Source: Pilimelia anulata
GTDB lineage: Bacteria > Actinomycetota > Actinomycetes > Mycobacteriales > Micromonosporaceae
Assembly: GCF_014647895.1 (NCBI RefSeq)
Contig: NZ_BMQB01000001.1
Location: forward strand, 682,001-746,000
Length of the DNA stretch: 64,000 nucleotides
Reading direction: 5' to 3'
Both the position numbers and the translations under genes were made by a program. Every line of letters begins with the position of its first letter. Position 1 is the stretch's first letter. The notes under the pieces were generated by a model. It saw only the letters and a program-made list of their open reading frames with translations. It had not been told where the DNA came from and did not search any database. Of this stretch, positions 17,413 through 26,611 are shown piece after piece.

Positions 17413-18972
17413 ATGCGGAAATTCGTTTCGAGCGCGTGCGCCGCGGTCGTGGCGCTGGCGGGAACGGCGCTGGTCGCGCCGGCCACCGCCACCGCCGCGC
17501 CGGCGCCGGCCGCGGCCATCGACTGGCAGCCCTGCACCGACGCCACGCTGTCGCGGGCGGGCGCCGAGTGCGGCTACGTGGACGTGCCGCTGGACCACGC
17601 TAAGCCGGCCGGCGAGAAGATCCAGATCGCCGTGTCGCGGGTCAAGCACAAGGTCGCCGACGCCGACTACCAGGGCCCGATCCTGGTCAACCCCGGCGGC
17701 CCCGGCGGCTCCGGGCTGCGCTGGGCCACGCTCGGCGCGCGGGTGCCGAACAAGATCGGCGAGGCGTACGACTGGATCGGCTTCGACCCGCGCGGCGTCG
17801 GCGCCAGCAAGCCGGCGCTGAGCTGCGACCCGGAGTACTTCACCTACAACCGGCCGGAGTACGCCCCCGGTACGCCGGAGATCGAGAAGGCCAACCTGGC
17901 CAAGGCGGCCGGCTACACCAAGAAGTGCGCCGCCTCGCCCGCCGCGAAGCTGCTCGACCACGTCAAGACGACCGACACCGTCCGGGACATGGAGCTGATC
18001 CGGGCGGCGCTGGGCGCCGAGAAGATCAATTACTACGGCTTCTCGTACGGCACCTACATCGCCCAGGTCTACGCCACGCTGTTCCCGGAGCGGCTGCGCC
18101 GGGTCGTCATCGACGGCGTCGTCGACCACCGCGACGTCTGGTACAAGGCCAACCTGAACCAGGACGTGAACTTCGAGCGCAACATCCAGATCTTCTTCTC
18201 CTGGATCGGCCGCAACGACAAGGTCTTCCACCTCGGCACGAGCGGCGGCGCCGTCAGCAAGCTCTACTACAAGACGAAGGCCGAGCTGGCCAAGAAGCCG
18301 GCCGGCGGCCTGATCGGGTCGAGCGAGTTCAACGACCTGTTCCTGCCCGCCGGGTACAGCCAGGGCGCCTGGAACTCGATCGCCAAGGCGTTCAGCCTGT
18401 GGGTGACCAAGCAGGACGCGAAGGCGATCAAGGACGCGTACGACGCGGCCAACGGCCCCGGCGACGACAACCTGTTCGCCATCTACCTGGCCACCCAGTG
18501 CACCGACATCCAGTGGCCGACCGAGTGGCAGACCTGGCGCAAGGACAACTGGGCGACCAACAAGAAGGCGCCGTTCTACACCTGGGCGAACGCCTGGTTC
18601 AACGCCCCCTGCTACACCTGGCCCGGCAAGGCCGGCACGCCGGTCGTGGTGGACCCGGCCAAGGCGCCGCCGGTGCTCATCGTGACCGAGGAGCTGGACG
18701 CCGCCACGCCGATCAACGGGGCGCTGGAGGCCCGCCGGATCCTGCCCGGCTCGGCCCTGATCAACAGCACGGGCGGCACCACGCACTCGTCGTCGCTGCG
18801 CGGCAACGCCTGCGTGGACAGCCCGATCGCCGAGTACCTCAGGTCCGGCACGCTGCCGAAGCGCCAGCCCGGCGCCGGGGCGGACCTGGTGTGCAAGGCG
18901 CCGAAGAAGCCGACCGCGTCGACCACGGCGCTGGCGCCGGCGGACCCGTACGCGGTGCCGTTCCGGTACTAG
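17413..18972 (+). CDS. Secreted tripeptidyl aminopeptidase (alpha/beta hydrolase, S33)
   Basis: 519 residues; ATG 17413 gives a proper signal peptide (MRKFVSSACAAVVALAGTAL...ATAAP), whereas ATG 17395 would prepend six residues. Nucleophile S211 in GFSYGT, oxyanion motif NPGGPGGSG, acid in EELDAATP, His in GGTTHSS; the C-terminal part is the TAP-like domain. It removes tripeptides from the N-terminus of extracellular peptides, as the Streptomyces homologues do. TAATAT at about 17352 may be its -10. Confidence 0.88.
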   Translation: MRKFVSSACAAVVALAGTALVAPATATAAPAPAAAIDWQPCTDATLSRAGAECGYVDVPLDHAKPAGEKIQIAVSRVKHKVADADYQGPILVNPGGPGGSGLRWATLGARVPNKIGEAYDWIGFDPRGVGASKPALSCDPEYFTYNRPEYAPGTPEIEKANLAKAAGYTKKCAASPAAKLLDHVKTTDTVRDMELIRAALGAEKINYYGFSYGTYIAQVYATLFPERLRRVVIDGVVDHRDVWYKANLNQDVNFERNIQIFFSWIGRNDKVFHLGTSGGAVSKLYYKTKAELAKKPAGGLIGSSEFNDLFLPAGYSQGAWNSIAKAFSLWVTKQDAKAIKDAYDAANGPGDDNLFAIYLATQCTDIQWPTEWQTWRKDNWATNKKAPFYTWANAWFNAPCYTWPGKAGTPVVVDPAKAPPVLIVTEELDAATPINGALEARRILPGSALINSTGGTTHSSSLRGNACVDSPIAEYLRSGTLPKRQPGAGADLVCKAPKKPTASTTALAPADPYAVPFRY

Positions 18973-18992
18973 CGCCGGCCCGGTAGGGAAGT

Positions 18993-19027
18993 CCGGAGGG
19001 GAGGCCGCGCCGCGGCCTCCCCTCCGG
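18993..19027 (+). terminator. Terminator hairpin after the tripeptidyl aminopeptidase
   Basis: Perfect 16-bp stem: 18993-19008 (CCGGAGGGGAGGCCGC) with 19012-19027, loop GCC. It begins 20 bases past the stop. Confidence 0.8.
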
Positions 19028-19168
19028 CCGTTCCGGCGCGGCGGCCCGCGCGCCGCGGCCCCCGGGACGTACACTCTGCGACACGAGGAACAAATCGGCT
19101 TGCGTCAATACCCTTGCGGGTTGTACGTATTTCCGGATCGGCGAATCCCGCTCGCGGGGTCGTCCACA

Positions 19169-21520
19169 ATGGAGCCGGGAGTGACGGTGCGGCGCAGACG
19201 GATGTCCGGGTGGTTCGCCGTCGTCCTCCTCGGCGGCGGCGCGGCGGCGCTGCTCGCCGCCGCGCTCCCCGGCCTCGGCGGGCCCGCCGGCGGGAAGCCG
19301 GCCAGCGTCGTCGGCGCCGTCGTCGGCGCGGTCGGCCTCGGCCTCGCCGTCTTCGCCCTCGTCGCCCGGCTCCGCCCCGAGCCGGCCCGCCGGCTCGTCC
19401 GGGTCGAGCCGCCCGGCATCGCCTGGCCGCACGGCGCCGGCATCGTCCCGCGGGCCGCTTCCTGCTTCCGCCACCGCGCGGTCACCGACCAGCTCGTCCG
19501 GCGGATCCGGCAGCCGCTGCCGCGCCGGGCGTACGTCCTGCACGGCGCCGCCGGCGTCGGCAAGACGCAGGTCGCCGCCGCCGTCGCCCGGCGGGCCCGG
19601 GACGCCGGCGACGTCGACCTGCTCGTCTGGATCAACGCGACCACCCGCGAGGGCATCGTCGCCGGGTACGCCGCCGCGGCCGACGACCTCACCGGCGCCC
19701 CCGGCCACGACGCCGACCGGTCCGCCGCCCGGCTGCTCGCCTGGCTCGACGCCACCGACCGGCGCTGGCTCGTCATCCTCGACGACCTCACCGACCCCGC
19801 CGACCTGCGCGGCCTGTGGCCGCCCGGCCACCGGCACGGCGACGTGCTCGTCACCACCCGGGTCCGCCGGCCCGAGCTGCTGCGCGGCCGGGTGGACGTC
19901 CCGCTCGGGGTGTTCGAGGCCGAGGAGGCCACCGGGTACGTCCTCGACCGCCTCGGCCTCGGCTTCGCCGAGCGGGGCGAGGCCGCGGCGCTCGCCGCCG
20001 AGCTGGACCGGCTGCCGCTGGCCCTGTCCCACGCCACCGCGTACATCAGCGACAACGAGCTGACCTGCGCCGAGTACCGGCGGCTGCGCGCCGAGCGCCC
20101 GCCCGGCGACGACCCGGGCGCCACCGTCGCCACCACCGCCCGGCTCGGCCTCGCCGGGGCCGACCGGTCGCTCGCCTCCGGGCTCGCCGGGCCGGTCGTC
20201 GCGCTGCTGTCCATGTACGACCCGTCCGGCGTACCGACCTGCGTGCTGACCGGCGAGCCGGCGCTGGCGTACCTCGCCGCGGCCCGCCCCGCGCCCGCCC
20301 GCGCCGCCGACCCGGCCGTCGCCCCGGCCGCCGTGGCCCGGGCGATCGCCTGCCTGCGCCGGTACCAGCTCGCCGGCCACTACGCCGCCGGCCTGTACGG
20401 CGGCCGCCCCGTCCACCTGGTCAAGACGCACGGGCTCGTGCAGCGGCTCGTCCGGCAGGACCTCACCCCCGGCGAGCGGGTCGCCGCCGCCCGGGCGGCC
20501 GCCGCGGCGCTGCTCGCCGCCTGGCCCGACGGCGAGGACGGCGCCGCCGGCCGGGTCCTGCGCACGCACGCGCTCGCGCTGCTCACCCGGGCCGGCGACG
20601 CCCTGTGGGCCGGGCACCGGGTCCCGCCGGTGCTGCTGCGCTGCGGCCGCAGCCTCGGCGCCGCCGGGCTGACCGTCGCCGCCGCCGCGTACTGGGAGGG
20701 GCTGGCCGCCACCGCCGCCCGGCTGCTCGGCGCCGACCACCGCGGCACGCTCGCCGTGCGCGGGCACCTGGCCTGGTCCCGGCTGGGCGGCGCCGGCCCG
20801 GACCGGATCGGCCGCGCCACCGCCGAGCTGGCCCGGCTGCTCGCCGACCGGACCCGGCTGCTCGGCGCCGGCCACCGGGACACCCTGCTGACCCGGCACC
20901 ACCTGGCGTACTGCCGGGGGCTGGGCGGCGACGCGGCGGGGGCGGCCGAGGAGTTCCGGGCGGTGCTCGCCGACCGGCAGCGGGCGCTCGGCGACACCCA
21001 CCCCGACACCCTCACCACCCGGCACCAGCTCGGCCGCTGGCTCGGCCGGGCCGACCGGCCGGACGAGGCGGTGGCGCACCTGGCGACCGTCCTCGGCCAG
21101 CGGCACCGGATCCTCGGCCGGGACCACCCGGAGACGCTGCTGTCCGCGGCCAACCTCGCCTGGTGGCGCGGCGCGCGCGGCGACCTGGTCGCGGCCAGCC
21201 AGGCGTACGGCGGGGTGGTCGCCGACTTCGAGCGGGTGCTCGGGCCGACCCACCCGCGGACGCTGCGCGGGCGCGGGAACCTCGCGTACCTGCGGCACGG
21301 CACCGGGTACCCGGGCGCCGCCGACGACCTGCGGGCGCTGGTGGCGGACCTGGTCCGGGTGCTCGGCGCGGACCACCCGGACACGGCGGCGACGCGGCGG
21401 GCGCTGGCGTGCGTGACGGGGCGGCGGGGGAGCTGCCCGGCGTACCCGACGCCGCTGTACGACCCGGCGGCCGGACTGTCCCCACCGGACGACGAGCCGC
21501 CCCCCACCCCGTCCTCCTGA
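19169..21520 (+). CDS. Membrane-anchored STAND (NB-ARC-like) ATPase with TPR-type repeats
   Basis: About 783 residues. Two hydrophobic helices at the N-terminus (about 13-36 and 45-68) suggest anchoring with the rest in the cytoplasm. Walker A G126-AAGVGKT, Walker B WLVILDDL, the sensor-like VLVTTR and the GxP-like DRLPLAL follow in NB-ARC order. The C-terminal 300 residues hold four or five repeats of about 42 residues with the pattern LG-x-DHPxTLxxRxxLAxxRG, a TPR_10/kinesin-light-chain form. Such proteins are signal-sensing switches; the ligand is unknown. ATG 19169, GTG 19181 and ATG 19202 are all possible starts. Confidence 0.75.
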   Translation: MEPGVTVRRRRMSGWFAVVLLGGGAAALLAAALPGLGGPAGGKPASVVGAVVGAVGLGLAVFALVARLRPEPARRLVRVEPPGIAWPHGAGIVPRAASCFRHRAVTDQLVRRIRQPLPRRAYVLHGAAGVGKTQVAAAVARRARDAGDVDLLVWINATTREGIVAGYAAAADDLTGAPGHDADRSAARLLAWLDATDRRWLVILDDLTDPADLRGLWPPGHRHGDVLVTTRVRRPELLRGRVDVPLGVFEAEEATGYVLDRLGLGFAERGEAAALAAELDRLPLALSHATAYISDNELTCAEYRRLRAERPPGDDPGATVATTARLGLAGADRSLASGLAGPVVALLSMYDPSGVPTCVLTGEPALAYLAAARPAPARAADPAVAPAAVARAIACLRRYQLAGHYAAGLYGGRPVHLVKTHGLVQRLVRQDLTPGERVAAARAAAAALLAAWPDGEDGAAGRVLRTHALALLTRAGDALWAGHRVPPVLLRCGRSLGAAGLTVAAAAYWEGLAATAARLLGADHRGTLAVRGHLAWSRLGGAGPDRIGRATAELARLLADRTRLLGAGHRDTLLTRHHLAYCRGLGGDAAGAAEEFRAVLADRQRALGDTHPDTLTTRHQLGRWLGRADRPDEAVAHLATVLGQRHRILGRDHPETLLSAANLAWWRGARGDLVAASQAYGGVVADFERVLGPTHPRTLRGRGNLAYLRHGTGYPGAADDLRALVADLVRVLGADHPDTAATRRALACVTGRRGSCPAYPTPLYDPAAGLSPPDDEPPPTPSS

Positions 21521-21761
21521 CCGCGCCCGCTCCGGTATCCCGCGCTCGTGGCCTGCCGTCGTTTCGTGGTGCGGAGCGGCGGTCGGCGCTCCGCACCCGC
21601 GCGTGCTCGGGCCCGCCGGCCGCGGCGTGTGGGCCTGCGCCGCCGTGGTCGCCGTCGGCGACACGCGCGGGGGAGTGGTGCGGGAAGTGCCGGCCGTACG
21701 GCCGGGGGCGTGGTTACGCTGCGCCGCGGGGGACACGGCGAGCGCTGCGCGGGGGTGCGGG

Positions 21762-23636
21762 ATGGCGGTGACCGCGGTCGGGCTCGCCCCGACGGCCGTC
21801 GAGGTGGCGCGCGAGCGCGCCCGGCAGCGGCTGCTCGCCGCCCAGGCACCGGGCGGCTGGTGGCAGGGCGGCGTCGCCGCCAACGCCGCGGTCGACGCCG
21901 AGGACCTGCTGCTGCGCGAGTTCCTCGGCGTCCGGACCCCGGAGCAGACCGCCGCCACCGCCCGCTGGATCCGCTCCCGGCAGCAGCCCAACGGCACCTG
22001 GCCCACCCACCACGGCGGGCCGGGCGACCTGTCCACGTCGGTCGAGGCGTACGCCGCCCTCCGGCTGGCCGGCGACCCGATCGACGCCCCGCACCTGACC
22101 GCCGCCGCCGCGTACGTGCGCGCCGCCGGCGGCCCGGCCCGGGCCCGGGCGTACACCCGGATCCGGCTCGCGCTGTTCGGGCTGTGGCCGTACGACGCGC
22201 TGCCGGCGCTGCCGCCCGAGCTGCTGCACGTCCCCGCCGGGGTGCCGCTGGGCCTGGCCGACCGGGCCGACTGGGCCCGCCGGACGATCGTCCCGCTGAC
22301 CGTGGTGTCCGCGCTGCGGCCGGTCCGCGCGGTCCCGTTCGACCTGGCCGAACTGGACTCGCCGCACCCGCCGCCGCCCCGCGCGAGCGGCCCGGCCGGG
22401 CTGCTGGACGCGGCGCTGCGCCGGTACGGCCGCCGCCCCCTGGCCGGGCCGCGTGCGACCGCGCTGCGCCGCGCCGCCGACTGGCTGCTCGCCCGGCAGG
22501 AGCCCGACGGCTCGTGGGGCGGCTGCCAGCCGCCGTGGGCGAGCGCGCTGATCGCGCTGCGCACCCTCGGCTACGGCCCCGACCACCCGGCCGTCCGCCG
22601 CGGCCTCGCCGGCCTGGACCGGTACGCCCGCACCGAACCCGGCCCGGACGGCGACCTGCGCCGGGTGGAGCCCGCGCAGTTCCCGGTCGCGGACACCGCG
22701 CTCGCGGTCGCCGCGCTGCACGCCGCCGGTACGCCGGCCGGCGACGCGGCGCTGGTCCGCGCGGCGGCCTGGCTGCGCGACGAGGAGGTCCGCCGTCCCG
22801 GCGACTGGCAGGAGCGCCGGCCGCGGCTCGCGCCGGGCGGCTGGTCCCAGCAGGTCGACAACGCCGGCGCCCCGGACAGCGCCGGCACCGCGGCCGTCGC
22901 GCTCGCGCTCGCGCCGATGGTCGGCGCCCGCGACCCGCAGGCGCTGCGCCCGGCGCTGGACCGCGCCGCCGCGTGGCTGTCCGGCCTGCAGGGCCGGGAC
23001 GGGGGCTGGGCGGCGTACGCCGCCGACAACACCGCCCGCCTGCCCGCCCTGCTGCCGATGTGCGACGTCGGCGCGCCCACCGACCGCGCCGCCCCGGACC
23101 TCACCGCCGCGGCCGTCGAGGCGCTGTGCGCGCTCGGCCACGGCGACCGGCCCGCCGCCGCCCGCGGCGTCGCGTGGCTGCTCGGCCACCAGCAGCCGGA
23201 CGGCTCCTGGTCGGCCCGCTGGGACACCAACCACGTCGTCGGTACGGCGGCGGCGCTGGCCGCGCTGGCGGCGGCCGGGATCGACCCGGCCAGCCGGGCG
23301 GTCCGGCGGGCGGTGCGCTGGCTGGTCGACCACCAGAACGACGACGGCGGCTGGGGCGAGGACCCGCGCTCGTACCGCGACCCCGGCTGGATCGGCCGCG
23401 GCAGCTCCACGCCGTCGCAGACGGCGCGGGCGGTGCTCGGCCTGCTCGCGGTGGGGGAGCGGGCGGGGGCGGCGGCCGGCGGGATCGGCTGGCTGGTCCG
23501 GCGGCAGCGGCCGGACGGGTCGTGGGACGAGCCCGAGTACACGGCCATCGCCGTGCCGGGCGACCTGCACGTCAACCGGGAGCTGTACCGGCTGGTGTAC
23601 CCGCTGCGGGCCCTGGGCCGGTACACGGCGGACTGA
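21762..23636 (+). CDS. Squalene-hopene-cyclase-like protein lacking the DXDD motif
   Basis: 624 residues, the usual length of squalene-hopene cyclases, with QW repeats along the chain (QQPNGTW, QEPDGSWGG, LQGRDGGW, QQPDGSW, QNDDGGWGED). The N-terminal half follows the family closely (DAEDLLLREFLGVR, GDLSTSVEAYAALRLAG, TRIRLALFGLWPYDALPALPPELL). At the site of the proton-donating DXDD, the aligned residues are D372-S-A-G375 (APDSAGTA). The middle Asp is required for squalene protonation, so ordinary hopene synthesis is unlikely. Neighbours are not hopanoid genes. Other cyclisation chemistry, or loss of function, is possible. Confidence 0.75.
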   Translation: MAVTAVGLAPTAVEVARERARQRLLAAQAPGGWWQGGVAANAAVDAEDLLLREFLGVRTPEQTAATARWIRSRQQPNGTWPTHHGGPGDLSTSVEAYAALRLAGDPIDAPHLTAAAAYVRAAGGPARARAYTRIRLALFGLWPYDALPALPPELLHVPAGVPLGLADRADWARRTIVPLTVVSALRPVRAVPFDLAELDSPHPPPPRASGPAGLLDAALRRYGRRPLAGPRATALRRAADWLLARQEPDGSWGGCQPPWASALIALRTLGYGPDHPAVRRGLAGLDRYARTEPGPDGDLRRVEPAQFPVADTALAVAALHAAGTPAGDAALVRAAAWLRDEEVRRPGDWQERRPRLAPGGWSQQVDNAGAPDSAGTAAVALALAPMVGARDPQALRPALDRAAAWLSGLQGRDGGWAAYAADNTARLPALLPMCDVGAPTDRAAPDLTAAAVEALCALGHGDRPAAARGVAWLLGHQQPDGSWSARWDTNHVVGTAAALAALAAAGIDPASRAVRRAVRWLVDHQNDDGGWGEDPRSYRDPGWIGRGSSTPSQTARAVLGLLAVGERAGAAAGGIGWLVRRQRPDGSWDEPEYTAIAVPGDLHVNRELYRLVYPLRALGRYTAD

Positions 23637-23685
23637 CCGGACCGCGCCCGCTGGTCGGCTCGGCCCGCCTGTTCGCTGGGTGGCC

Positions 23686-24984
23686 TCAGTGGAGGGTGGC
23701 GAGGGCCTTCGCGAGCAGGTCGGTGATCTCCGCCAGGTCGGCCTCCGTCGCGCACAGCGGCGGCCCGAGCACGATCAGGTCCCCGTCGGTGCCGTCCGCG
23801 CACCCCGTCGCCGGGTACACCAGCAGCCCGGCCGCGTGCGCCGCCGCCGCCACCCGCTCGGCCACCCGGTCGCCCCGCGGGAACGGCGCCGCCGTCTCCC
23901 GGTCGGCGACCAGCTCGACCGCGCGCAGCAGCCCGCGCCCGCGCACGTCCCCGACGTAGGGGTGCCCGGTCAGCGCGTCCCGCAGCATCGCGTCCAGCAC
24001 CGGCCCCTGCCGGGCCGCCGCGGCGACCAGGTCCCGCTCCCGCAGTTCGCGCAGCACGGCCAGCCCGGCCGCGGCGCCGACGGGGTGGTGCGAGTAGGTG
24101 AACCCGTGGGTGAACCCGCCGTCGGCCACCGCCTCGTGCACCGCCCCGGAGCACACGGTCAGCCCGAGCGGCCAGTACCCCGACCCGGCGCCCTTGCCCG
24201 CGGTCAGGATGTCCGGCCGCACCCCCCAGTGGTCCACGCCGAACCACGCCCCGGTCCGCCCGAAACCGGTCATGACCTCGTCGGCGATGAGCAGCACGCC
24301 GTACGCCCGGCACACCTCGGCGACGAGCGGCCAGTACGCGTCCGGCGGTACGCACGCCCCGAGCGCGGCGCCGGCGATCGGCTCGGCGATGAACGCCGCT
24401 ACCGGCTCGGCGGCGAACACGCCGGCCAGCGCGGCGGCGTGCGCGGCGGCGCAGCCGCCCGGGTGGGCGCCGGGGAAGGGGCAGCGGTACTCGTACGGCG
24501 TCGGCACCCGCCGGGCCTGCCCCAGCCACGGCAGGTACGGCGCGCGCAGCCCCGGCCGCCCGGACACGTCGAGCGCCCCGCGGGTGTTGCCGTGGTACGC
24601 ACCGGCCCGGGCGACGATGACGTGCCGGTCCTCGCCGCGGGCCAGGTGGTACGCCCGGGCGAGCTTGAGCGCGGTCTCCACCGCCTCGCTGCCGCCGGAG
24701 ACCGGGTAGACCCGCGGGTCGTCGACCGGCAGCACGGCGGCGAGCGCGTCGGCGTACTCCTCCAGGACCGGCGCGCGGAACATCGAGCCGTGCGCGTACG
24801 CCACCCGGCGGGACTGGGCGGCGATCGCGTCGGTGACGGCGTCGACGCCGTGGCCCACGCCGACGACGATGGCGCCGCCGCAGGCGTCGAGGTACCGCCG
24901 CCCGTCGGCGTCCCACACCTCCAGCCCGCGGGCGCGGGCGATGCGCGGGGCGTCGGCGCGGCAGCGGCCGAAGACGTGGCTCAC
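23686..24984 (-). CDS. Class III PLP aminotransferase (omega-amino acid type)
   Basis: 432 residues, GTG 24984 overlapping the stop of the CoA-transferase beta gene by 4 bases. Fold-type I transaminase motifs: SGGSEAVETALKLAR, AYHGNTRGA, the LLIADEVMTGFGRTG Asp that binds the PLP ring nitrogen, and the Schiff-base Lys in LTAGKGAGSGY. Relatives use beta-alanine, GABA, taurine or DAPA; the sequence does not choose. It is last in a five-gene operon that contains a second class III aminotransferase. Confidence 0.85.
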   Translation of the reverse strand: MSHVFGRCRADAPRIARARGLEVWDADGRRYLDACGGAIVVGVGHGVDAVTDAIAAQSRRVAYAHGSMFRAPVLEEYADALAAVLPVDDPRVYPVSGGSEAVETALKLARAYHLARGEDRHVIVARAGAYHGNTRGALDVSGRPGLRAPYLPWLGQARRVPTPYEYRCPFPGAHPGGCAAAHAAALAGVFAAEPVAAFIAEPIAGAALGACVPPDAYWPLVAEVCRAYGVLLIADEVMTGFGRTGAWFGVDHWGVRPDILTAGKGAGSGYWPLGLTVCSGAVHEAVADGGFTHGFTYSHHPVGAAAGLAVLRELRERDLVAAAARQGPVLDAMLRDALTGHPYVGDVRGRGLLRAVELVADRETAAPFPRGDRVAERVAAAAHAAGLLVYPATGCADGTDGDLIVLGPPLCATEADLAEITDLLAKALATLH

Positions 24985-25709
24985 TTCAGGTACGCCCGAT
25001 CCGGGTCCAGTTCCTCGCGCAGCAGCCGCAGCTCGGCGGGCGTCGGCGGCGGCGACTCGGCGAGGTCGGCGGCGACGGACAGCGGCCAGCCGGTCGCCTC
25101 CTGCACCCGGGCCACGGTCCCGCCCGGGTGGACGGCGGTCAGGGTCAGCTCGCCGCCCCGGTTGTCGAACACCCCCAGGTCGGTGATCACCCGGCTGAGC
25201 CGCCGCCCGGAGCTGGTGACGAAGTCGACCTTCTCGACGAACGACCGGGCGGACTGGCGCATGAGGACGAACACCTCGCGCGCGTTCTGCGCGATCTCGC
25301 ACGCGCCGCCGGAGCCGGGCAGCCGGGTCCGCGGCGCGGCGTAGTCGCCGATGACCGTGGTGTTGACGTTGCCGTACCGGTCGAGCTGCGCGGCGCCGAG
25401 GAAGCCCAGGTCGACGTGCCCGCGCTGGAGGTAGTACTGGAACAGCTCCGGCATGCTCATCGCCGCGATGGCGCCGGTGACCAGGCACGGGTCGCCGATG
25501 GACAGCGGTAGCCGGGCCGGCCGGGCGCCGTACACGCCGGACTCGTAGATCAGCTCGATCGCCGGCGCGACCGTGCGCTGGGCGAGCGCCACGGCGATGT
25601 TGGGCAGGCCGATGCCGACGAAGCAGACCCGGGCGCCGGCCATGGCCCGCGCCCCGGCGACGACCATCATCTCGGTGGGCGTGTACGCCGCCCCGGCGGG
25701 CGCGGTCAC
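24981..25709 (-). CDS. CoA-transferase beta subunit (family I)
   Basis: 242 residues, GTG 25709 overlapping the alpha-subunit stop. It shows the CoA-transferase B fold: ARVCFVGIGLPNIAVALAQR, IYESGVYG, and VTGAIAAMSMPELFQYYLQRGHVDLGFLGAAQLD. The family I catalytic Glu is probably in the IYESG segment, as in glutaconate and related CoA-transferases. It forms a complex with the alpha subunit encoded just before it and moves CoA between carboxylic acids. Substrate unknown. Confidence 0.85.
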   Translation of the reverse strand: MTAPAGAAYTPTEMMVVAGARAMAGARVCFVGIGLPNIAVALAQRTVAPAIELIYESGVYGARPARLPLSIGDPCLVTGAIAAMSMPELFQYYLQRGHVDLGFLGAAQLDRYGNVNTTVIGDYAAPRTRLPGSGGACEIAQNAREVFVLMRQSARSFVEKVDFVTSSGRRLSRVITDLGVFDNRGGELTLTAVHPGGTVARVQEATGWPLSVAADLAESPPPTPAELRLLREELDPDRAYLK

Positions 25710-26611
25710 CGGTAGTCCCCGTAGTCGACGGCGCCGGACAGGGCGGGCGCCGGGGTCAGCGCCGGCCACCGGTCGGCGCCCAGCCTGGCCAGGTACCCGG
25801 TGTGGTCGGCGGTGCCGTACACCCACTCGTCCAGCCAGGCCGCCAGCGCCGCCGGGTCCCGGCTGATGGCGTCCCAGGCGAGGTAGAAGGCGTTGTCGCG
25901 GTCGTAGTGGCCCTGGGCGAAGGACGGGTGCGCGCCGCGCGGGCAGGGCACCACGGCGTCGACGATCAGGCCGGGCAGCAGCGTCCGGTTGGGGTCGGCG
26001 CGGACCACCGCCTCGTCCACGATCTCCTCGGCGACGACGATCACCTTCTCCGCCGCGAACGCCGCCTCCCTCTGGCAGCCCAGCAGCCCCCACACCTGGG
26101 TGTTGCCGGCGGCGTCGGCGCGCTGGGCGTGCACGATCGTCACGTCGGGGCGCAGCGGCGGGACCACGTACACCTCCTGCCCGTCGTACGGCGAGGCCAG
26201 CGCCCGCAGCGCCGGGTTGACCGCCGGCAGGTCGCTGTCGGCGTAGGAGCGCAGCGGGTAGAACGGCAGGTTCGCCGCCCCGGCGGTGTACCGGCCGACC
26301 ATGCCGAAGTGCGAGTACTCCTCGATCTCCAGCGTGCCGCCCTCGATCGCCCGGCGGATCGCGTGCAGCGACCCGACGCCCGGGTTGCCCAGCCAGGAGA
26401 ACACCAGCTTGCGGGCCACGCCGGCGCCGATCATCTGGTCGTACACCACGTCCGGGGTGAGCCGGCACAGCGTCAGGTCGCGCCGCCGCTGCCGGATCAC
26501 CTCGTGCCCGGCGGCGAACGAGATCAGGTGGGTGAAACCCTCGATGGCCAGGGTGGTGCCGTCGCGGACGTACGCCGCGACGGCCTCCGCCATCGTCGTG
26601 ACCTTGCTCAA
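25706..26611 (-). CDS. CoA-transferase alpha subunit (family I, glutaconate/IpdA-like)
   Basis: About 301 residues. A TTG at 26611 overlaps the upstream TGA by 4 bases (TTGA), consistent with coupling; ATG 26593 would shorten it by six residues. GTTLAIEGFTHLISFAAGHE, the LVFSWLGNPGVGS loop and VPPLRPDVTIVHAQRADAAGNTQ fit subunit A of the glutaconate/IpdA group. It pairs with the product of 24981-25709. Confidence 0.85.
   Translation of the reverse strand: MSKVTTMAEAVAAYVRDGTTLAIEGFTHLISFAAGHEVIRQRRRDLTLCRLTPDVVYDQMIGAGVARKLVFSWLGNPGVGSLHAIRRAIEGGTLEIEEYSHFGMVGRYTAGAANLPFYPLRSYADSDLPAVNPALRALASPYDGQEVYVVPPLRPDVTIVHAQRADAAGNTQVWGLLGCQREAAFAAEKVIVVAEEIVDEAVVRADPNRTLLPGLIVDAVVPCPRGAHPSFAQGHYDRDNAFYLAWDAISRDPAALAAWLDEWVYGTADHTGYLARLGADRWPALTPAPALSGAVDYGDYR

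Noticed and set aside
18839..22564. A 1241-codon open frame on the - strand
   Set aside because: It is the shadow of the STAND ATPase and cyclase-like genes, which have real motifs; the translation is low-complexity Pro/Arg/Gly.
21981..23530. Repeats in the cyclase-like gene as a DNA repeat array
   Set aside because: They are the protein-level QW repeats of the family, too diverged at DNA level to be an array.
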